The notes beneath the pieces were generated by a model, which worked only from the letters and a program-made list of their open reading frames with translations, had not been told where the DNA came from and searched no databases. Positions 7,923 through 17,111 of a DNA stretch of 64,000 nucleotides are shown piece by piece (positions within the stretch are counted from its first letter, which is position 1; each line of letters begins with the position of its first letter). The position numbers and the translations under genes are program-made. The stretch comes from Planktothrix agardhii NIES-204 (GTDB lineage Bacteria > Cyanobacteriota > Cyanobacteriia > Cyanobacteriales > Microcoleaceae), in NCBI GenBank assembly GCA_003609755.1, contig AP017991.1, forward strand, positions 62,001 to 126,000. The letters are read 5' to 3'.

Positions 7923-9326
7923 ATGAAAGTAACCCAGGAAAAACTTCCCGCAAGTCAAATTGGATTAGACATTGAGATTACTCCTGAAATGTCTAAAAGT
8001 GCTTATGAGCAAGTTGTTCAGAAGATGAGTCGCTCGGTGAATATTCCTGGGTTCCGCAAAGGCAAAGTGCCTCGCCACGTTTTGGTTCAGCGCTTGGGTC
8101 AGGAACGAATTAAGGCGGCTGCGTTGGATGATTTAATGAATCAGTATTTACCCAAAGCTGTCGAACAGGAAAAGATTCCGGCGATTGGCAACTTTGAGCC
8201 TCAAGACGATATTGATCAACTGATTCAGCAATTTGAACCCGGACAAACCCTGACGATTAAAGTGGTTGTGGATGTGGAACCCGAAGTTCAACTCGGTGAA
8301 TATAAGGGCTTAACTGTCCAAGCCGAAGAAGTTAAGTTTGACCCCGAACAGGTAGAACAGGTATTAAAACAGGAACAGGAAAAAAGAGCTACCTTAATTC
8401 CGGTTGAAGCTAGACCCGCCCAATTAGGGGATGTGGCGTTTGTTGATTTTAAAGGGTATTTTACCCAAGAGTCGGAAACGGACGAACCTGAAGAAATTCC
8501 GGGTGCTAAGGGTGATAATTTCCAAGTAGATTTAGAGGAAGGTCGGTTTATCCCTGGTTTTGTTGATGGGATTGTGGGCATGAATTCAGGGGAAACCAAA
8601 ACCTTAAACCTAAAGTTTCCCGATGAATATGGGGATAAGGATGTAGCTGGGAAAGATGCCACTTTTACAATTACTGTCAATGAAATTAAGGAAAAAGAAC
8701 TTCCTGAGTTAGATGATGATTTTGCCGAAGAAGTCAGCGAGTTTTCCACTTTAGCCGAACTGCGGGAATCTTTGGAAAAACGCTTTCAAGGTGAAAAGGA
8801 CGACCAAACCAAGGCCAATCAACGGAAGGCGTTAGTGGATGCTTTAGCAGAAACCATTGAAGTTGATTTACCGGAAACTTTAATTCGTCAGGAGGTTGAC
8901 CGACTGATTACCGAACAGGTGATGCAGTTGAGCAAGATGGGGTTAGATGTTAAGCGGTTATTGACGGGGGAAATGTTACCTCGGCTACGGGAACAAGCCC
9001 GTCCAGAGGCGATTGAGGCTTTGAAACGTTCTTTGGCCTTGAAGGAAGTCGCCAAATTAGAATCTTTGACCGTCACCGAGGAAGAAATTAAAGCCGAAGA
9101 AATTAAAGTTCTTTCAGAACTCAAGGGTCAAGATGTTGATCCTCAAAGGTTACGCGCTTTTGTGACCGAAGATTTAGTTCAACAAAAAACCTTTACCTGG
9201 CTGGAAGAAAACTCAACTATTGAGTTATTTCCCGAAGGGACTTTAACCCCTGAAGAAGACGATGAAGACTATGAAGACGATGAAGATGAAGATGATGATG
9301 AAATTGATAGTACCGAAGCAGAATAA
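7923..9326 (+). CDS. tig: Trigger factor (ribosome-bound chaperone)
   Basis: Trigger factor binds nascent chains at the ribosome exit. The product has the ribosome-docking signature GFRKGKVP near residue 43, an FKBP-like prolyl isomerase domain (LGDVAFVDFKGYF to FTITVNEIKEKELPELDD) in the middle, and a helical C-terminal chaperone domain. A very acidic tail of about 25 residues, rich in E and D, ends it. I start at ATG 7923 (MKVTQEKLPASQIGL), the family-typical N-terminus; the 37 extra codons upstream are not conserved-looking and cover a leader hairpin. The length is 467 residues. The clpP-clpX genes that often follow tig in cyanobacteria are not here; an intergenic repeat follows instead. 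Confidence 0.95.
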   Translation: MKVTQEKLPASQIGLDIEITPEMSKSAYEQVVQKMSRSVNIPGFRKGKVPRHVLVQRLGQERIKAAALDDLMNQYLPKAVEQEKIPAIGNFEPQDDIDQLIQQFEPGQTLTIKVVVDVEPEVQLGEYKGLTVQAEEVKFDPEQVEQVLKQEQEKRATLIPVEARPAQLGDVAFVDFKGYFTQESETDEPEEIPGAKGDNFQVDLEEGRFIPGFVDGIVGMNSGETKTLNLKFPDEYGDKDVAGKDATFTITVNEIKEKELPELDDDFAEEVSEFSTLAELRESLEKRFQGEKDDQTKANQRKALVDALAETIEVDLPETLIRQEVDRLITEQVMQLSKMGLDVKRLLTGEMLPRLREQARPEAIEALKRSLALKEVAKLESLTVTEEEIKAEEIKVLSELKGQDVDPQRLRAFVTEDLVQQKTFTWLEENSTIELFPEGTLTPEEDDEDYEDDEDEDDDEIDSTEAE

Positions 9327-9504
9327 TCGACGGGACGACTATTCAGTTATCAGTTAACAGTTAACAGTTATCAGTTAAGAAGTTTACAGTTAATTTATTA
9401 ACTCCTCAACTGATAACTCTTTGACTGCTAGGGGCGGGTTATTTTAGATATGAGTTAATCACCTAAATCTGGATGAACCCGCCCCTACAACTGATAACTG
9501 ATTC
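9327..9504. repeat. Heptamer array plus GGGGCGGGTT foldback repeat
   Basis: The sequence 9343-9380 is built from CAGTTAT/CAGTTAA heptamers. At 9429-9486 TAGGGGCGGGTT and AACCCGCCCCTA face each other across about 34 bp; the same pair of ends recurs at 12367-12426. Both are typical intergenic repeats of filamentous cyanobacteria. The foldback could also terminate tig and the convergent regulator gene. Confidence 0.7.
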
Positions 9505-9873
9505 CTACCTCGGTAGGAGTTGTTTTATTGTACTCAACAGTTCTTCGGGACGGAAAGGTTTGGAAATATAGGCATCAGCCCCTTGTCTGATTCCCCAGAT
9601 GCGATCAAAGTCCTCACTTTTACTAGAACACATAACTACGGGAATATTCTGGGTTTTGGGATTTTTTTTAATCTGGCGACACAACTCATAGCCGTTCATA
9701 TTGGGCATAACAATATCTAATACCACTAAATCCAGTTGTGTGACCTGTTCAATTTTTTCTAAGGCTTGAACTCCATCTTCGGCTGAGATCACCTCCATCC
9801 CACTGTCTCGCAACATATTAGCAATTATCTCTCGGAGAGCGTTGCTATCATCGACAATCATCACTGTAGTCAT
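9505..9873 (-). CDS. Single-domain response regulator (CheY/PilH-like)
   Basis: The 122-residue protein is a lone receiver domain. The acidic pocket is in MIVDDS at residues 5-10, the phospho-acceptor Asp is in LVVLDIVMPNMNGYEL, the conserved Ser/Thr is in VVMCSSKS, and the lysine is in AYISKPFRPEEL. There is no output domain, so it should act by protein contact, as CheY- and PilH-type regulators of motility do. No kinase gene is adjacent, so the partner is unknown. Start at ATG 9871-9873. Confidence 0.9.
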   Translation of the reverse strand: MTTVMIVDDSNALREIIANMLRDSGMEVISAEDGVQALEKIEQVTQLDLVVLDIVMPNMNGYELCRQIKKNPKTQNIPVVMCSSKSEDFDRIWGIRQGADAYISKPFRPEELLSTIKQLLPR

Positions 9874-10094
9874 TTTTACTTTTGCCTATTAAAAGCTAGA
9901 ATATAGGGATTTTTGAGAGTGTTTTTACGTTTCTTGATCCTATTCTAGCGGATTTCACTGACCAAAATATCCACAATCTACAAACCGAGTTTTTGAGGTC
10001 GCTTCCGTTATTAATGGCAATGGGTAGGAACAGAAATTGAGCCAGTAGATGCAACAATGGTAGACTGTTGTTTTTGAATTCGGAGTTTTGCCCA

Positions 10095-11642
10095 ATGGCC
10101 CGTTTAGCTTTATTGAGTGTATCTGATAAACGAGGACTGATTGAGTTTGCTAAAAACCTAGTTGAAGAATTGGGTTTCGACTTAATTAGTAGTGGCGGTA
10201 CAGCAACAGCTTTAAAATCGGCCGGACTTGCTGTTACTAAAGTCTCTGATTATACGGGATTTCCTGAGATTTTAGGCGGACGAGTTAAAACCCTCCATCC
10301 TCGCATTCATGGCGGAATTTTAGCCCGTCGAGATGTTCCTCAAGATTTAAGTGAGTTAGAAACCCATAATATTCGTGCTATTGATTTAGTCGTAGTTAAT
10401 CTTTATCCCTTTGAACAAACTATTGCTAAACCCGATGTTTCTTTAGCAGACGCGATCGAAAATATTGATATTGGTGGCCCAACTTTATTACGGGCATCGG
10501 CTAAAAATTATGCCCATTTAACTGTATTATGTAATCCCGAACAATATGGATCTTATTTAGAAGAATTTAAGCAAAAAAATGGGGAAATTTCTTTAGAATT
10601 TCGTCAACATTGTTCCTTAAAAGCCTTTCAACATACGGGAGCTTATGATAGCGCGATCGCAGCCTATTTAGAACAACAAGAACTCAATTCTGAATCTCCC
10701 TTACCCCAAAGTTTTGTCTTAGCAGGAACTCAACTTCAAGCCTTAAGATATGGCGAAAATCCCCATCAACCTGCGGCTTGGTATCAAACCGGAACTCAAC
10801 CCACAGGTTGGGCATCGGGTCAGATTTTACAAGGAAAACCCTTAAGTTATAATAATTTAGTGGATTTAGAAGCCGCTAGACGCATTATATGTGAGTTTCC
10901 CGATCAACCCGCCGCCGTCATTTTAAAACATACAAATCCCTGCGGTGTTGCCGTTGCTAATAGCCTATCTACAGCTTATGAAAAAGCCTTTAACGCTGAT
11001 TCAATTTCTGCCTTTGGGGGAATTGTAGCATTAAATCGAACTATTGATCAAGAGACAGCAACGGCTTTAAGCAAAACATTTTTAGAGTGTATTGTTGCCC
11101 CAGATTGTACTCCAGAAGCGTCTCAAATTCTCAAGAAAAAATCTAACCTACGGGTGTTAATTTTACCCGATTTAACTCAAGGTTCAAAGGAAACAATTAA
11201 ACTAATTGCAGGTGGTTTTTTAGTTCAAACCGCCGATGATATTGTGGAACAATCTACGGACTGGAAAGTAGTCACAGAAAAGCAACCCACGCCAGAAGAA
11301 TTAGAGGAATTAATGTTTGCTTGGAAAGTGGTTAAGCACGTTAAATCTAATGCTATTGTTGTCACCAAAAATCAGACGACATTAGGCGTTGGGGCCGGAC
11401 AAATGAATCGGGTCGGGTCAGTGGAAATTGCCCTCAAACAAGCCGGAGACAACGCTCAAGGCGGGGTTTTAGGAAGTGATGCCTTTTTCCCCTTCGATGA
11501 TTCAGTTCGCACGGCGGCGGCGGCAGGTATTTCTGCGATCGTCCAACCGGGAGGAAGTATGCGGGATCAAGATTCAATTAAGGCAGCCAATGAGTTAGGA
11601 TTAGTTATGGTTTTCACAGGGATTCGTCATTTTCTGCATTAA
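10095..11642 (+). CDS. purH: Bifunctional AICAR transformylase / IMP cyclohydrolase
   Basis: PurH carries out the last two steps of IMP synthesis. The N-terminal MGS-like cyclohydrolase domain begins ARLALLSVSDKRGLIEF and contains GGRVKTLHPRIHGGIL. The transformylase domain carries YGENPHQPAAWY, GKPLSYNNLVDLEAA, LKHTNPCGVA and SDAFFPFDDSVRTAAAAG. I start at ATG 10095, preceded by CGGAG at a good distance; a TTG nine codons upstream is less likely. The length is 515 residues, normal. A hairpin terminator follows directly, so it is probably monocistronic. Confidence 0.96.
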   Translation: MARLALLSVSDKRGLIEFAKNLVEELGFDLISSGGTATALKSAGLAVTKVSDYTGFPEILGGRVKTLHPRIHGGILARRDVPQDLSELETHNIRAIDLVVVNLYPFEQTIAKPDVSLADAIENIDIGGPTLLRASAKNYAHLTVLCNPEQYGSYLEEFKQKNGEISLEFRQHCSLKAFQHTGAYDSAIAAYLEQQELNSESPLPQSFVLAGTQLQALRYGENPHQPAAWYQTGTQPTGWASGQILQGKPLSYNNLVDLEAARRIICEFPDQPAAVILKHTNPCGVAVANSLSTAYEKAFNADSISAFGGIVALNRTIDQETATALSKTFLECIVAPDCTPEASQILKKKSNLRVLILPDLTQGSKETIKLIAGGFLVQTADDIVEQSTDWKVVTEKQPTPEELEELMFAWKVVKHVKSNAIVVTKNQTTLGVGAGQMNRVGSVEIALKQAGDNAQGGVLGSDAFFPFDDSVRTAAAAGISAIVQPGGSMRDQDSIKAANELGLVMVFTGIRHFLH

Positions 11643-11655
11643 TTAAAATATAATC

Positions 11656-11691
11656 AATATTCCGGTAGATAACAACCTATCGGAATATTTT
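11656..11691 (+). terminator. Rho-independent terminator of purH
   Basis: AATATTCCGGTAG and CTATCGGAATATT pair with one G-T mismatch over 13 positions around an 8-base loop, ending in TTTTG, 14 bases after the purH stop. This has the form of an intrinsic terminator. Confidence 0.7.
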
Positions 11692-11727
11692 GCAGAAAGA
11701 GTTTAAGATCAGATTACAATTACAAAG

Positions 11728-12357
11728 ATGAAAAATAAACCGTTAAATTTAACCTGGGTAACAACAATAATTTTAGGAATAATTATTGTATTATCATCCA
11801 AAGTACAAGCTCAAAATGATTTACCCAGTCCCAGCGAGTTGCGGGGTAAACCCAGTGAAGCAGAACAGGAAAAGTTAGATAAGAAACAATCTCGACAAGC
11901 AATATTTCGTCAAGCAATTCAACTCTATCAAACTGGAAATTATGCCGCTTCCGAAGCAATTTTTCGTCAATTGGTAGAAAATCAACCCAAAGAAGCTAAA
12001 TATTATTTTTATTTAGGAAATTCTTTATTTTATCAACGAAAAATAGAAGAAGCTACTCAAGTCTATCAAGAAGCTATTAGTTTGAATCCTCAATATGGGC
12101 TGGCTTATAATGCTTTGGGATTTTTACACGCCAGTCAAGGACAATGGGATGAAGCGATCGCCCAATATCAAAAAGCCTTAGAAATTAATCCTGACTATGC
12201 GGAAGCCTTAAAAAATTTAGGGGAATCTTTATGGAAAAAAGGCAATACCGCCGAAGCCAATAATGCTTGGAAAAAAGCCTTAGAATTATATACACAACAG
12301 GGGAATAATAAAGCCGTCCTCCAACTTCAAGAAATGTTAAATAAAACCTCACAATAA
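11728..12357 (+). CDS. Exported TPR-repeat protein
   Basis: The 209-residue product starts with an uncleaved or cleaved signal segment (LTWVTTIILGIIIVLSSKVQAQ; AQA-like cleavage site), so it should act outside the cytoplasmic membrane or in the thylakoid lumen. From about residue 50 it has four tetratricopeptide repeats, for example AKYYFYLGNSLFYQRKIEEA, GLAYNALGFLHASQGQWDEA and AEALKNLGESLWKKGNTAEA. TPRs bind other proteins; the partner is unknown. It stands alone between the purH terminator and a repeat. Confidence 0.85.
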   Translation: MKNKPLNLTWVTTIILGIIIVLSSKVQAQNDLPSPSELRGKPSEAEQEKLDKKQSRQAIFRQAIQLYQTGNYAASEAIFRQLVENQPKEAKYYFYLGNSLFYQRKIEEATQVYQEAISLNPQYGLAYNALGFLHASQGQWDEAIAQYQKALEINPDYAEALKNLGESLWKKGNTAEANNAWKKALELYTQQGNNKAVLQLQEMLNKTSQ

Positions 12358-12366
12358 TATTAATTG

Positions 12367-12426
12367 TAGGGGCGGGTTCCGTCATAATTTCTGATTTCTA
12401 CAAATAAGATTTGTAAACCCGCCCTA
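12367..12426. repeat. 60-bp foldback intergenic repeat
   Basis: TAGGGGCGGGTT and AACCCGCCCTA face each other at the ends of a 60-bp segment between convergent genes. The ends match the repeat at 9429-9486, while the middles differ. It could double as a bidirectional terminator. Confidence 0.6.
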
Positions 12427-12454
12427 CTAGATTTTTTAGATTATCTGATCAACA

Positions 12455-13234
12455 TTAATTCAAGGGAAATTCTTGACTTTCAACCTGTTCTGAAATCGGT
12501 ACAACCACACAATTAACAACATTTGTAATTACACAAACAATCGGGGATAAATCCGTGCCTTGGAGAAGACTTCCCCTGAGTGTAGTTTGAGATAATTTAG
12601 CCCGATCAATGTTAGTATTAGCTAGAATTGTAGCGGTTAAATTGGCATTTTCTAAAATAGTCCGATCCAGATTAGCTCTGCGTAAATCCGCACCTAATAA
12701 ATTAGCCCGGGTGAGATTTGCTGCTTCTAAATCAGTTTGAAATAAAAATGCCTTACGCAAATCAGCATTTTCTAAATTAGCTTGGTTAAGATAGGATTGG
12801 CTAAAATTTGTACCGACTAAACTGGCGTCTCTTAAATCCGCTTTGATTAAATTTGCCTGAGCTAAATCCGCTTGGGAAAGATCCGCTTCTCTAAAATCCA
12901 CTCGCTCTAATATAGTATTCCTTAAATTAGCATCAAATAAGTTAGCAGATGCTAGATTAGCTTGAGTTAAATCTGCACTATATAAATTAGCTTGATTTAG
13001 ATTAGCACTGCGAAGATCAACTCCTCTTAAATCTGCTCCTTGCAGTTGAGCTTTAAATAAATTAGCCCCTCGCAAATCAAACTGTTGCAGATTTGCGCCT
13101 CTTAAATCACATTCGGGACAACGATTTGTAGTTCTTAATTGTTGCAAATCCGATTCATTTTCCGCTTGAGCTACGGTTGCCAATCCCAATGTAGATAGAA
13201 TAACAGACAATGCTAAGGTTTTAAAATTCATCAT
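12455..13234 (-). CDS. Exported pentapeptide-repeat protein
   Basis: The product is about 259 residues with a signal peptide (MNFKTLALSVILSTLGLATV, then AQA) followed by some 35 pentapeptides of the A(D/N)LXX type, for example ADLRGVDLRSANLNQANL. Such repeats fold into a right-handed quadrilateral beta-helix; in cyanobacteria many are exported to lumen or periplasm, with mostly unknown roles. A paired-cysteine motif (CPECDL) lies at the start of the helix, and VCVITNVVNCVVVP, with two more cysteines, at the end, perhaps as disulfide caps. I start at the first ATG of an ATG-ATG pair (13232-13234), with GGAG upstream; a GTG two codons earlier is possible. Confidence 0.9.
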   Translation of the reverse strand: MMNFKTLALSVILSTLGLATVAQAENESDLQQLRTTNRCPECDLRGANLQQFDLRGANLFKAQLQGADLRGVDLRSANLNQANLYSADLTQANLASANLFDANLRNTILERVDFREADLSQADLAQANLIKADLRDASLVGTNFSQSYLNQANLENADLRKAFLFQTDLEAANLTRANLLGADLRRANLDRTILENANLTATILANTNIDRAKLSQTTLRGSLLQGTDLSPIVCVITNVVNCVVVPISEQVESQEFPLN

Positions 13235-13423
13235 CCTCACTCCATTTTTTAGTATTTCTGCTCAATCGTTTCTAACCTGGGGGTTAGCAATGGATTGAGC
13301 GTTTGCCCAAATTCTATCACAGACAGCAGAAGTAACAAGGTTTTTTTAACTGAATGATTGCCATTTTAGAAAATAGGGGTAAAATTAAGCTGTAATTAAC
13401 TTAACTTTTTTTCAGAGGAAACT

Positions 13424-13822
13424 ATGGACAACGGAACTTATGAGTTTAATGAATCTCAGAATCAACTGATTTTGGATTTGTCTAAAAAAATGAGGTTTGT
13501 GAGTTACTTTCTGATTGTGAGTGGGGCATTAGGGGCAATTAGTGGCTTCATCACAATTTTACAAGGGGTGCAAGGGGGATTTAGTGGCATAGTTCAAGGA
13601 GTCATTTTATTAGTAACAGGAATTTGGACAATTAATGCGGCAAAAGCGTTTCAATTAATTGTTGATACCCAAGGAAATGATATTGAAAATTTGATGGGTG
13701 CTTTGGGACAATTGCGGAAACTTTATACGCTGCAATATTGGCTATTTTTGATTGCTGTAATCTTTATGATAATTGGTTTAATTCTGATTCTTGTATTCGG
13801 TATTGCAGCAGGTGGAAGTTAA
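13424..13822 (+). CDS. Small four-helix membrane protein, unknown function
   Basis: The 132-residue product has a polar N-terminus (MDNGTYEFNESQNQLILDLS) and four hydrophobic segments at roughly residues 26-50, 54-76, 102-118 and 112-130, rich in glycine. I do not recognise the family with certainty; DUF5362-type proteins have a similar plan. AGAGGAA lies just before the ATG. It is flanked by a repeat-free spacer and a damaged membrane gene. Confidence 0.75.
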   Translation: MDNGTYEFNESQNQLILDLSKKMRFVSYFLIVSGALGAISGFITILQGVQGGFSGIVQGVILLVTGIWTINAAKAFQLIVDTQGNDIENLMGALGQLRKLYTLQYWLFLIAVIFMIIGLILILVFGIAAGGS

Positions 13823-13896
13823 TCTAGTTTCATCAATTTGAAACAACTTTAATCCTTACCCCTTTAAGTTATCTTTTCTGATATAAAGAATTACTG

Positions 13897-13936
13897 AGCC
13901 AAATTTTTTATTGATATTTTTGCAAAAAATTTGGCT
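13897..13936. promoter_or_regulatory. AT-rich 13-bp inverted repeat with adjacent -10-like box
   Basis: AGCCAAATTTTTT (13897-13909) and AAAAAATTTGGCT (13924-13936) pair perfectly around a 14-base loop in the 357-bp spacer 13823-14180. It could be a bidirectional terminator for the gene ending at 13822, or an operator. A TATAAT lies just after it (13945-13950) and may start the downstream membrane-protein/cobU transcript. The rest of the spacer holds a frameshifted 5' portion of the next gene. Confidence 0.45.
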
Positions 13937-14180
13937 GATTCTGCTATAATAAAAGTTAACAAAAAGGGGTACGATTGATGATTTACCATCCGTTAGTAGT
14001 TGAAAAATAGACGATTTACCCTAATGAAATTAGCCTATCAATATAGAAATTTTAAAACGGGGATTTTTATTAGCTACTTTTGCGATTGTTTTACAACATT
14101 TTCGTCCGACAGTTATTAGTCCCGAATCTAATTCCGAAAAATGGCAACTCGCCTTAATCGGATTTGGGGTATTATTTTTT

Positions 14181-15002
14181 ATGTTTGTGCAATTACCTAA
14201 GTTTATTCCTAAATGGATTAATTTGGTTATAAATTTCCTCGGTTTGGGGGTGGAGATCGCAATTTTAACTCAAATTCAATATCCCCATGATCCTAAATTT
14301 CCTCAATTTTCTCTCTATCGAAGTGATATTATTTTATTAGTATTAACTAATATTATTTTTTTTACTTCTTTGATTTGGCTATTCACTCGCCATCATCCCC
14401 AATTTAGAATCGGTTTACTGGGAGTTTTATTAGGTTTAATTCTCTCGAAATCCGCCGGAGGATGGATAACAGATATTCTATCAATATCCCCGATTCCTTG
14501 GTTATATAAATTTGAATATTTAAAATATTTATTTATTGCGATCCCCGGAACTTTTGTAGGGGAGGAAATCATTAATTATCAACAAGTTGAGGATCAAGAT
14601 ATCCCCAAAAATTGGAACCAATTTCGCTTAATTGGAATTGTGATTGTCATGGGATTAATTATTTTAAATTTACTCATTGGTTTACAATCCCGCTTACTCC
14701 CCCAAACCACAGGAATTAGTTTGATTTTATTACTTTTTAGTTATCGCTTACTCAGGGAACCTCATCATCCCTTAGAACTTTTATTATATCAAATGTATCA
14801 ATGGGGAATATATGGGTTAATTTTAGGATTAGCTTTTGAACCCTATCAAGGAGGAATCAAAAAAGATCCCGCCACGATGAGTTATTTTTTTATTACCACG
14901 GCGATCGCTATTTTTATATTGCGGATTATCCTATACTATAATTGTAGCACTATTTGTGAGTTTATGTACAAGATTAAAATTATTTTGGAAAACCTAATAT
15001 GA
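14181..15002 (+). CDS. Polytopic membrane protein, 5' end apparently frameshifted
   Basis: The 273-residue frame encodes seven or eight hydrophobic helices separated by short loops (for example FVQLPKFIPKWINLVINFLG and IGIVIVMGLIILNLLIG). Function unknown. The same frame is open upstream to a TAG at 14031 and codes for another plausible helix (RGFLLATFAIVLQHFRP) without any ATG, GTG or TTG. A candidate start (ATG 14024) sits in a different frame. This suggests that the true gene began near 14024 and suffered a frameshift, so the listed ATG may be a fallback. Its stop overlaps the cobU ATG (ATGA), so the two are translationally coupled. Confidence 0.6.
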   Translation: MFVQLPKFIPKWINLVINFLGLGVEIAILTQIQYPHDPKFPQFSLYRSDIILLVLTNIIFFTSLIWLFTRHHPQFRIGLLGVLLGLILSKSAGGWITDILSISPIPWLYKFEYLKYLFIAIPGTFVGEEIINYQQVEDQDIPKNWNQFRLIGIVIVMGLIILNLLIGLQSRLLPQTTGISLILLLFSYRLLREPHHPLELLLYQMYQWGIYGLILGLAFEPYQGGIKKDPATMSYFFITTAIAIFILRIILYYNCSTICEFMYKIKIILENLI

Positions 15003-15562
15003 ATTCTTTAATTATTCCTTCTGAATTAATAGTAGTAACTGGCCCAGCCCGTTCAGGAAAAAGTGAATGGGCGGAAACCTTAGCCCTACAGTCGGAAAAA
15101 CCAGTGATTTATATTGCTACATCTCAACGAGATCCAACGGATCAAGAATGGCAAATTAGGATTCAAAAACATCAAGAACGTCGCCCGATGTCCTGGGAAA
15201 TTTTAGAAGTTCCGATAGACCTAACTGCAACCTTAGAAAAAATATCGGGTCAAAATACTTGTATTTTAGTCGATTCCTTGGGAACTTGGTTAGCTAATTT
15301 GCTCGAACAAGATAAAGTTACCTGGGAAAATACGCAGGATGAATTATTACAAATATTAGATAAACTTCCAGGAATGATCATCTTAGTAGCCGAAGAAACG
15401 GGATGGGGGGTGGTTCCCGCCTATCCCATGGGTAGAACCTTCCGCGATCGTTTAGGGGCGTTAGTGCGTCATTTAGGGGCGATAGCGGACTCCGTTTATC
15501 TGGTGACAGGGGGTTATGTTTTGAATTTGACCCAATTGGGTTCACCCTTGGAGTCAAAATAA
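14999..15562 (+). CDS. cobU: Adenosylcobinamide kinase / adenosylcobinamide-phosphate guanylyltransferase
   Basis: CobU activates the cobinamide side chain with GTP in assembly of the B12 nucleotide loop. The 187-residue product has the P-loop VTGPARSGKSEWAE at residues 12-25, the segment VIYIATSQ, the signature RIQKHQERRP (containing the guanylylated His region) and VDSLGTWLANLL, ending with GRTFRDRLGALVRHLGAIAD. All are family hallmarks and the length is normal. It overlaps the upstream membrane gene by four bases. No cobalamin riboswitch is evident upstream. Confidence 0.93.
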   Translation: MNSLIIPSELIVVTGPARSGKSEWAETLALQSEKPVIYIATSQRDPTDQEWQIRIQKHQERRPMSWEILEVPIDLTATLEKISGQNTCILVDSLGTWLANLLEQDKVTWENTQDELLQILDKLPGMIILVAEETGWGVVPAYPMGRTFRDRLGALVRHLGAIADSVYLVTGGYVLNLTQLGSPLESK

Positions 15563-15625
15563 CCGCTTTGCTGATACCCTATTCCTAAGCTAAACTTTGT
15601 CTCTCCCACGGTTAACTTCAATCTT

Positions 15626-16282
15626 ATGCCTAAATGGTTTATCTTGCACTGGCGTTTTCTGATTTTATTAATGGTTTTGGTGACAGTATTAGTCCCTTTT
15701 TTATTGACGATTTATATTAAAACTGTTACGAATAATCGTCGATTTACGCAACCAGAAACCGTCCCAAAAGAACCTGTAGCAATTGTGTTTGGGGCGGGAG
15801 TTTGGGCGGATGGAACCCCAACACCGATGTTAGCAGATCGGGTAGAAGGGGCAGTGGAATTATATCGTTTGGGGCGAATTCATAAAATATTAATGACGGG
15901 GGATAATGGCACTCCTGAATATAATGAAGTGGTGGCAATGCAGCAATATGCAGAACGTTTAGGAGTTCCAAATAAGGATATTAAATTAGATTATGCTGGA
16001 TTTAGTACCTATGAAAGTTGTTATCGTGCTAGAGCAATTTTTGGCATAGAAAAGGCGGTTTTAATTACTCAAAAATATCATCTTCCCCGGGCGGTTTACA
16101 CCTGTAATAAATTGGGTATAGACTCGGTAGGCTTGGGAACACCAGACTGGGGAAAATTTCAGGATGATTCCATGAGATTCTATACCCAAAGAGAAATTTT
16201 AGCGGTAATTAAAGCTATCCTAGAACTGCATATTGTTCGCCCCAAACCGACATTTTTAGGGCCATTTGAAGGAATGTCATGA
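15626..16282 (+). CDS. SanA/YdcF-like membrane protein (DUF218)
   Basis: The 218-residue product has one N-terminal membrane helix (FLILLMVLVTVLVPFLLTIY, about residues 10-30) and a DUF218 domain outside the membrane. Family features are VAIVFGAGVWADGTPTPMLADR, ILMTGDNGTPEYNE, a Y-x-x-Y-E-S-C segment and LITQKYHLPRAVYTC. SanA proteins affect envelope permeability and vancomycin tolerance in enterics; the biochemical activity is not settled. It follows cobU by 63 bp. Intergenic heptamers begin right after its stop. Confidence 0.88.
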   Translation: MPKWFILHWRFLILLMVLVTVLVPFLLTIYIKTVTNNRRFTQPETVPKEPVAIVFGAGVWADGTPTPMLADRVEGAVELYRLGRIHKILMTGDNGTPEYNEVVAMQQYAERLGVPNKDIKLDYAGFSTYESCYRARAIFGIEKAVLITQKYHLPRAVYTCNKLGIDSVGLGTPDWGKFQDDSMRFYTQREILAVIKAILELHIVRPKPTFLGPFEGMS

Positions 16283-16440
16283 ATCAGTTATCAGTTATCA
16301 GTTAAGAGTTATCAGTTGAGAGCTATCAGTTGAGAGCTATCAGTTGAGAGTTATAGGATAATACTAAACCTTGTAACAAGGGGCATAACTTACTATTCCC
16401 TATTCCCTATTCTGGTGTTCCGGTGTTCCCTAGCTCTATA
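16280..16440. repeat. AGTTATC-type heptamer array and CCGGTGTTC repeat
   Basis: At 16283-16352 units of TCAGTTA/GAGTTATCAGTTGAGAGCTA repeat irregularly, with period 7 and multiples of 7. At 16409-16430 the TGTTCCGGTGTTCC motif appears, as again at 25308, 51913 and 58041. No gene seen. Confidence 0.7.
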
Positions 16441-16469
16441 AAAACCAACACCTAAAAAAAATTAAATCT

Positions 16470-17111
16470 ATGGCTTTATATTTGGATTCGGCAATTATTT
16501 CAGAAGCACAAATAGTTAAAGATTGGGGATGGGTGAAAGGACTTACAACCAATCCTACTTTATTGGCAAAAAGTGAATTATCTCCTGAAGAAACCTTAAA
16601 ACAGTTAAAACAATTAATTTCGGGGGAAATCTATTATCAATTAATAGCATCGGATTTTCAGGGAATGGTAAGGGAAGGAAAAAAAGCCTTTGAATTACTA
16701 GGAGAACAAACGGTTTTAAAAATTCCAGCGACTTCCGTAGGATTTCAAACAGTTGCCTATTTATCTGCCGAAATACCCTGTTCTGTGACTGCCATTTATA
16801 GTGCCGCCCAAGCTGCTGTAGCGATGGAAGCGGGGGCCAAATATGCGATCGCCTATGTGAATCGGGCAACTCGATTATTAGGGGATGGTATTGAATTAGT
16901 CAAACAAATGAACGACATATTAACAGGAAGTCCGACTAAAATATTAGCCGCCAGTATTAAATCCCCCCAGGAAGCCGCTGCCACCCTACAAGCCGGAGCC
17001 CATCATTTAACCTTACCCTTAGAAATCTTAAGGGCAATCACAACCCATGAATTATCAGAACAAACTGTTATAGAGTTTAATCAAAATGGTCGGGGAATCG
17101 GTGCTGGTTAA
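16470..17111 (+). CDS. Small transaldolase (fructose-6-phosphate aldolase type)
   Basis: The 213-residue TIM barrel belongs to the short transaldolase/FSA group. MALYLDSAIISEAQ opens it, GLTTNPTLLAKS follows, and the Schiff-base lysine is in VLKIPATSVGF near residue 83. Later motifs are PCSVTAIYSAAQAAVAMEAGA and ILAASIKSPQEA. The enzymes form or split C-C bonds in sugar phosphates; whether this copy works as transaldolase or aldolase cannot be told from sequence alone. It is a single-gene unit between repeats and ppa. Confidence 0.9.
   Translation: MALYLDSAIISEAQIVKDWGWVKGLTTNPTLLAKSELSPEETLKQLKQLISGEIYYQLIASDFQGMVREGKKAFELLGEQTVLKIPATSVGFQTVAYLSAEIPCSVTAIYSAAQAAVAMEAGAKYAIAYVNRATRLLGDGIELVKQMNDILTGSPTKILAASIKSPQEAAATLQAGAHHLTLPLEILRAITTHELSEQTVIEFNQNGRGIGAG

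Noticed and set aside
13823-14998. Cobalamin riboswitch before cobU
   Set aside because: No B12-box (AGCCAGGAGACCTGCC-like) text is present upstream, and cobU overlaps the membrane gene before it.
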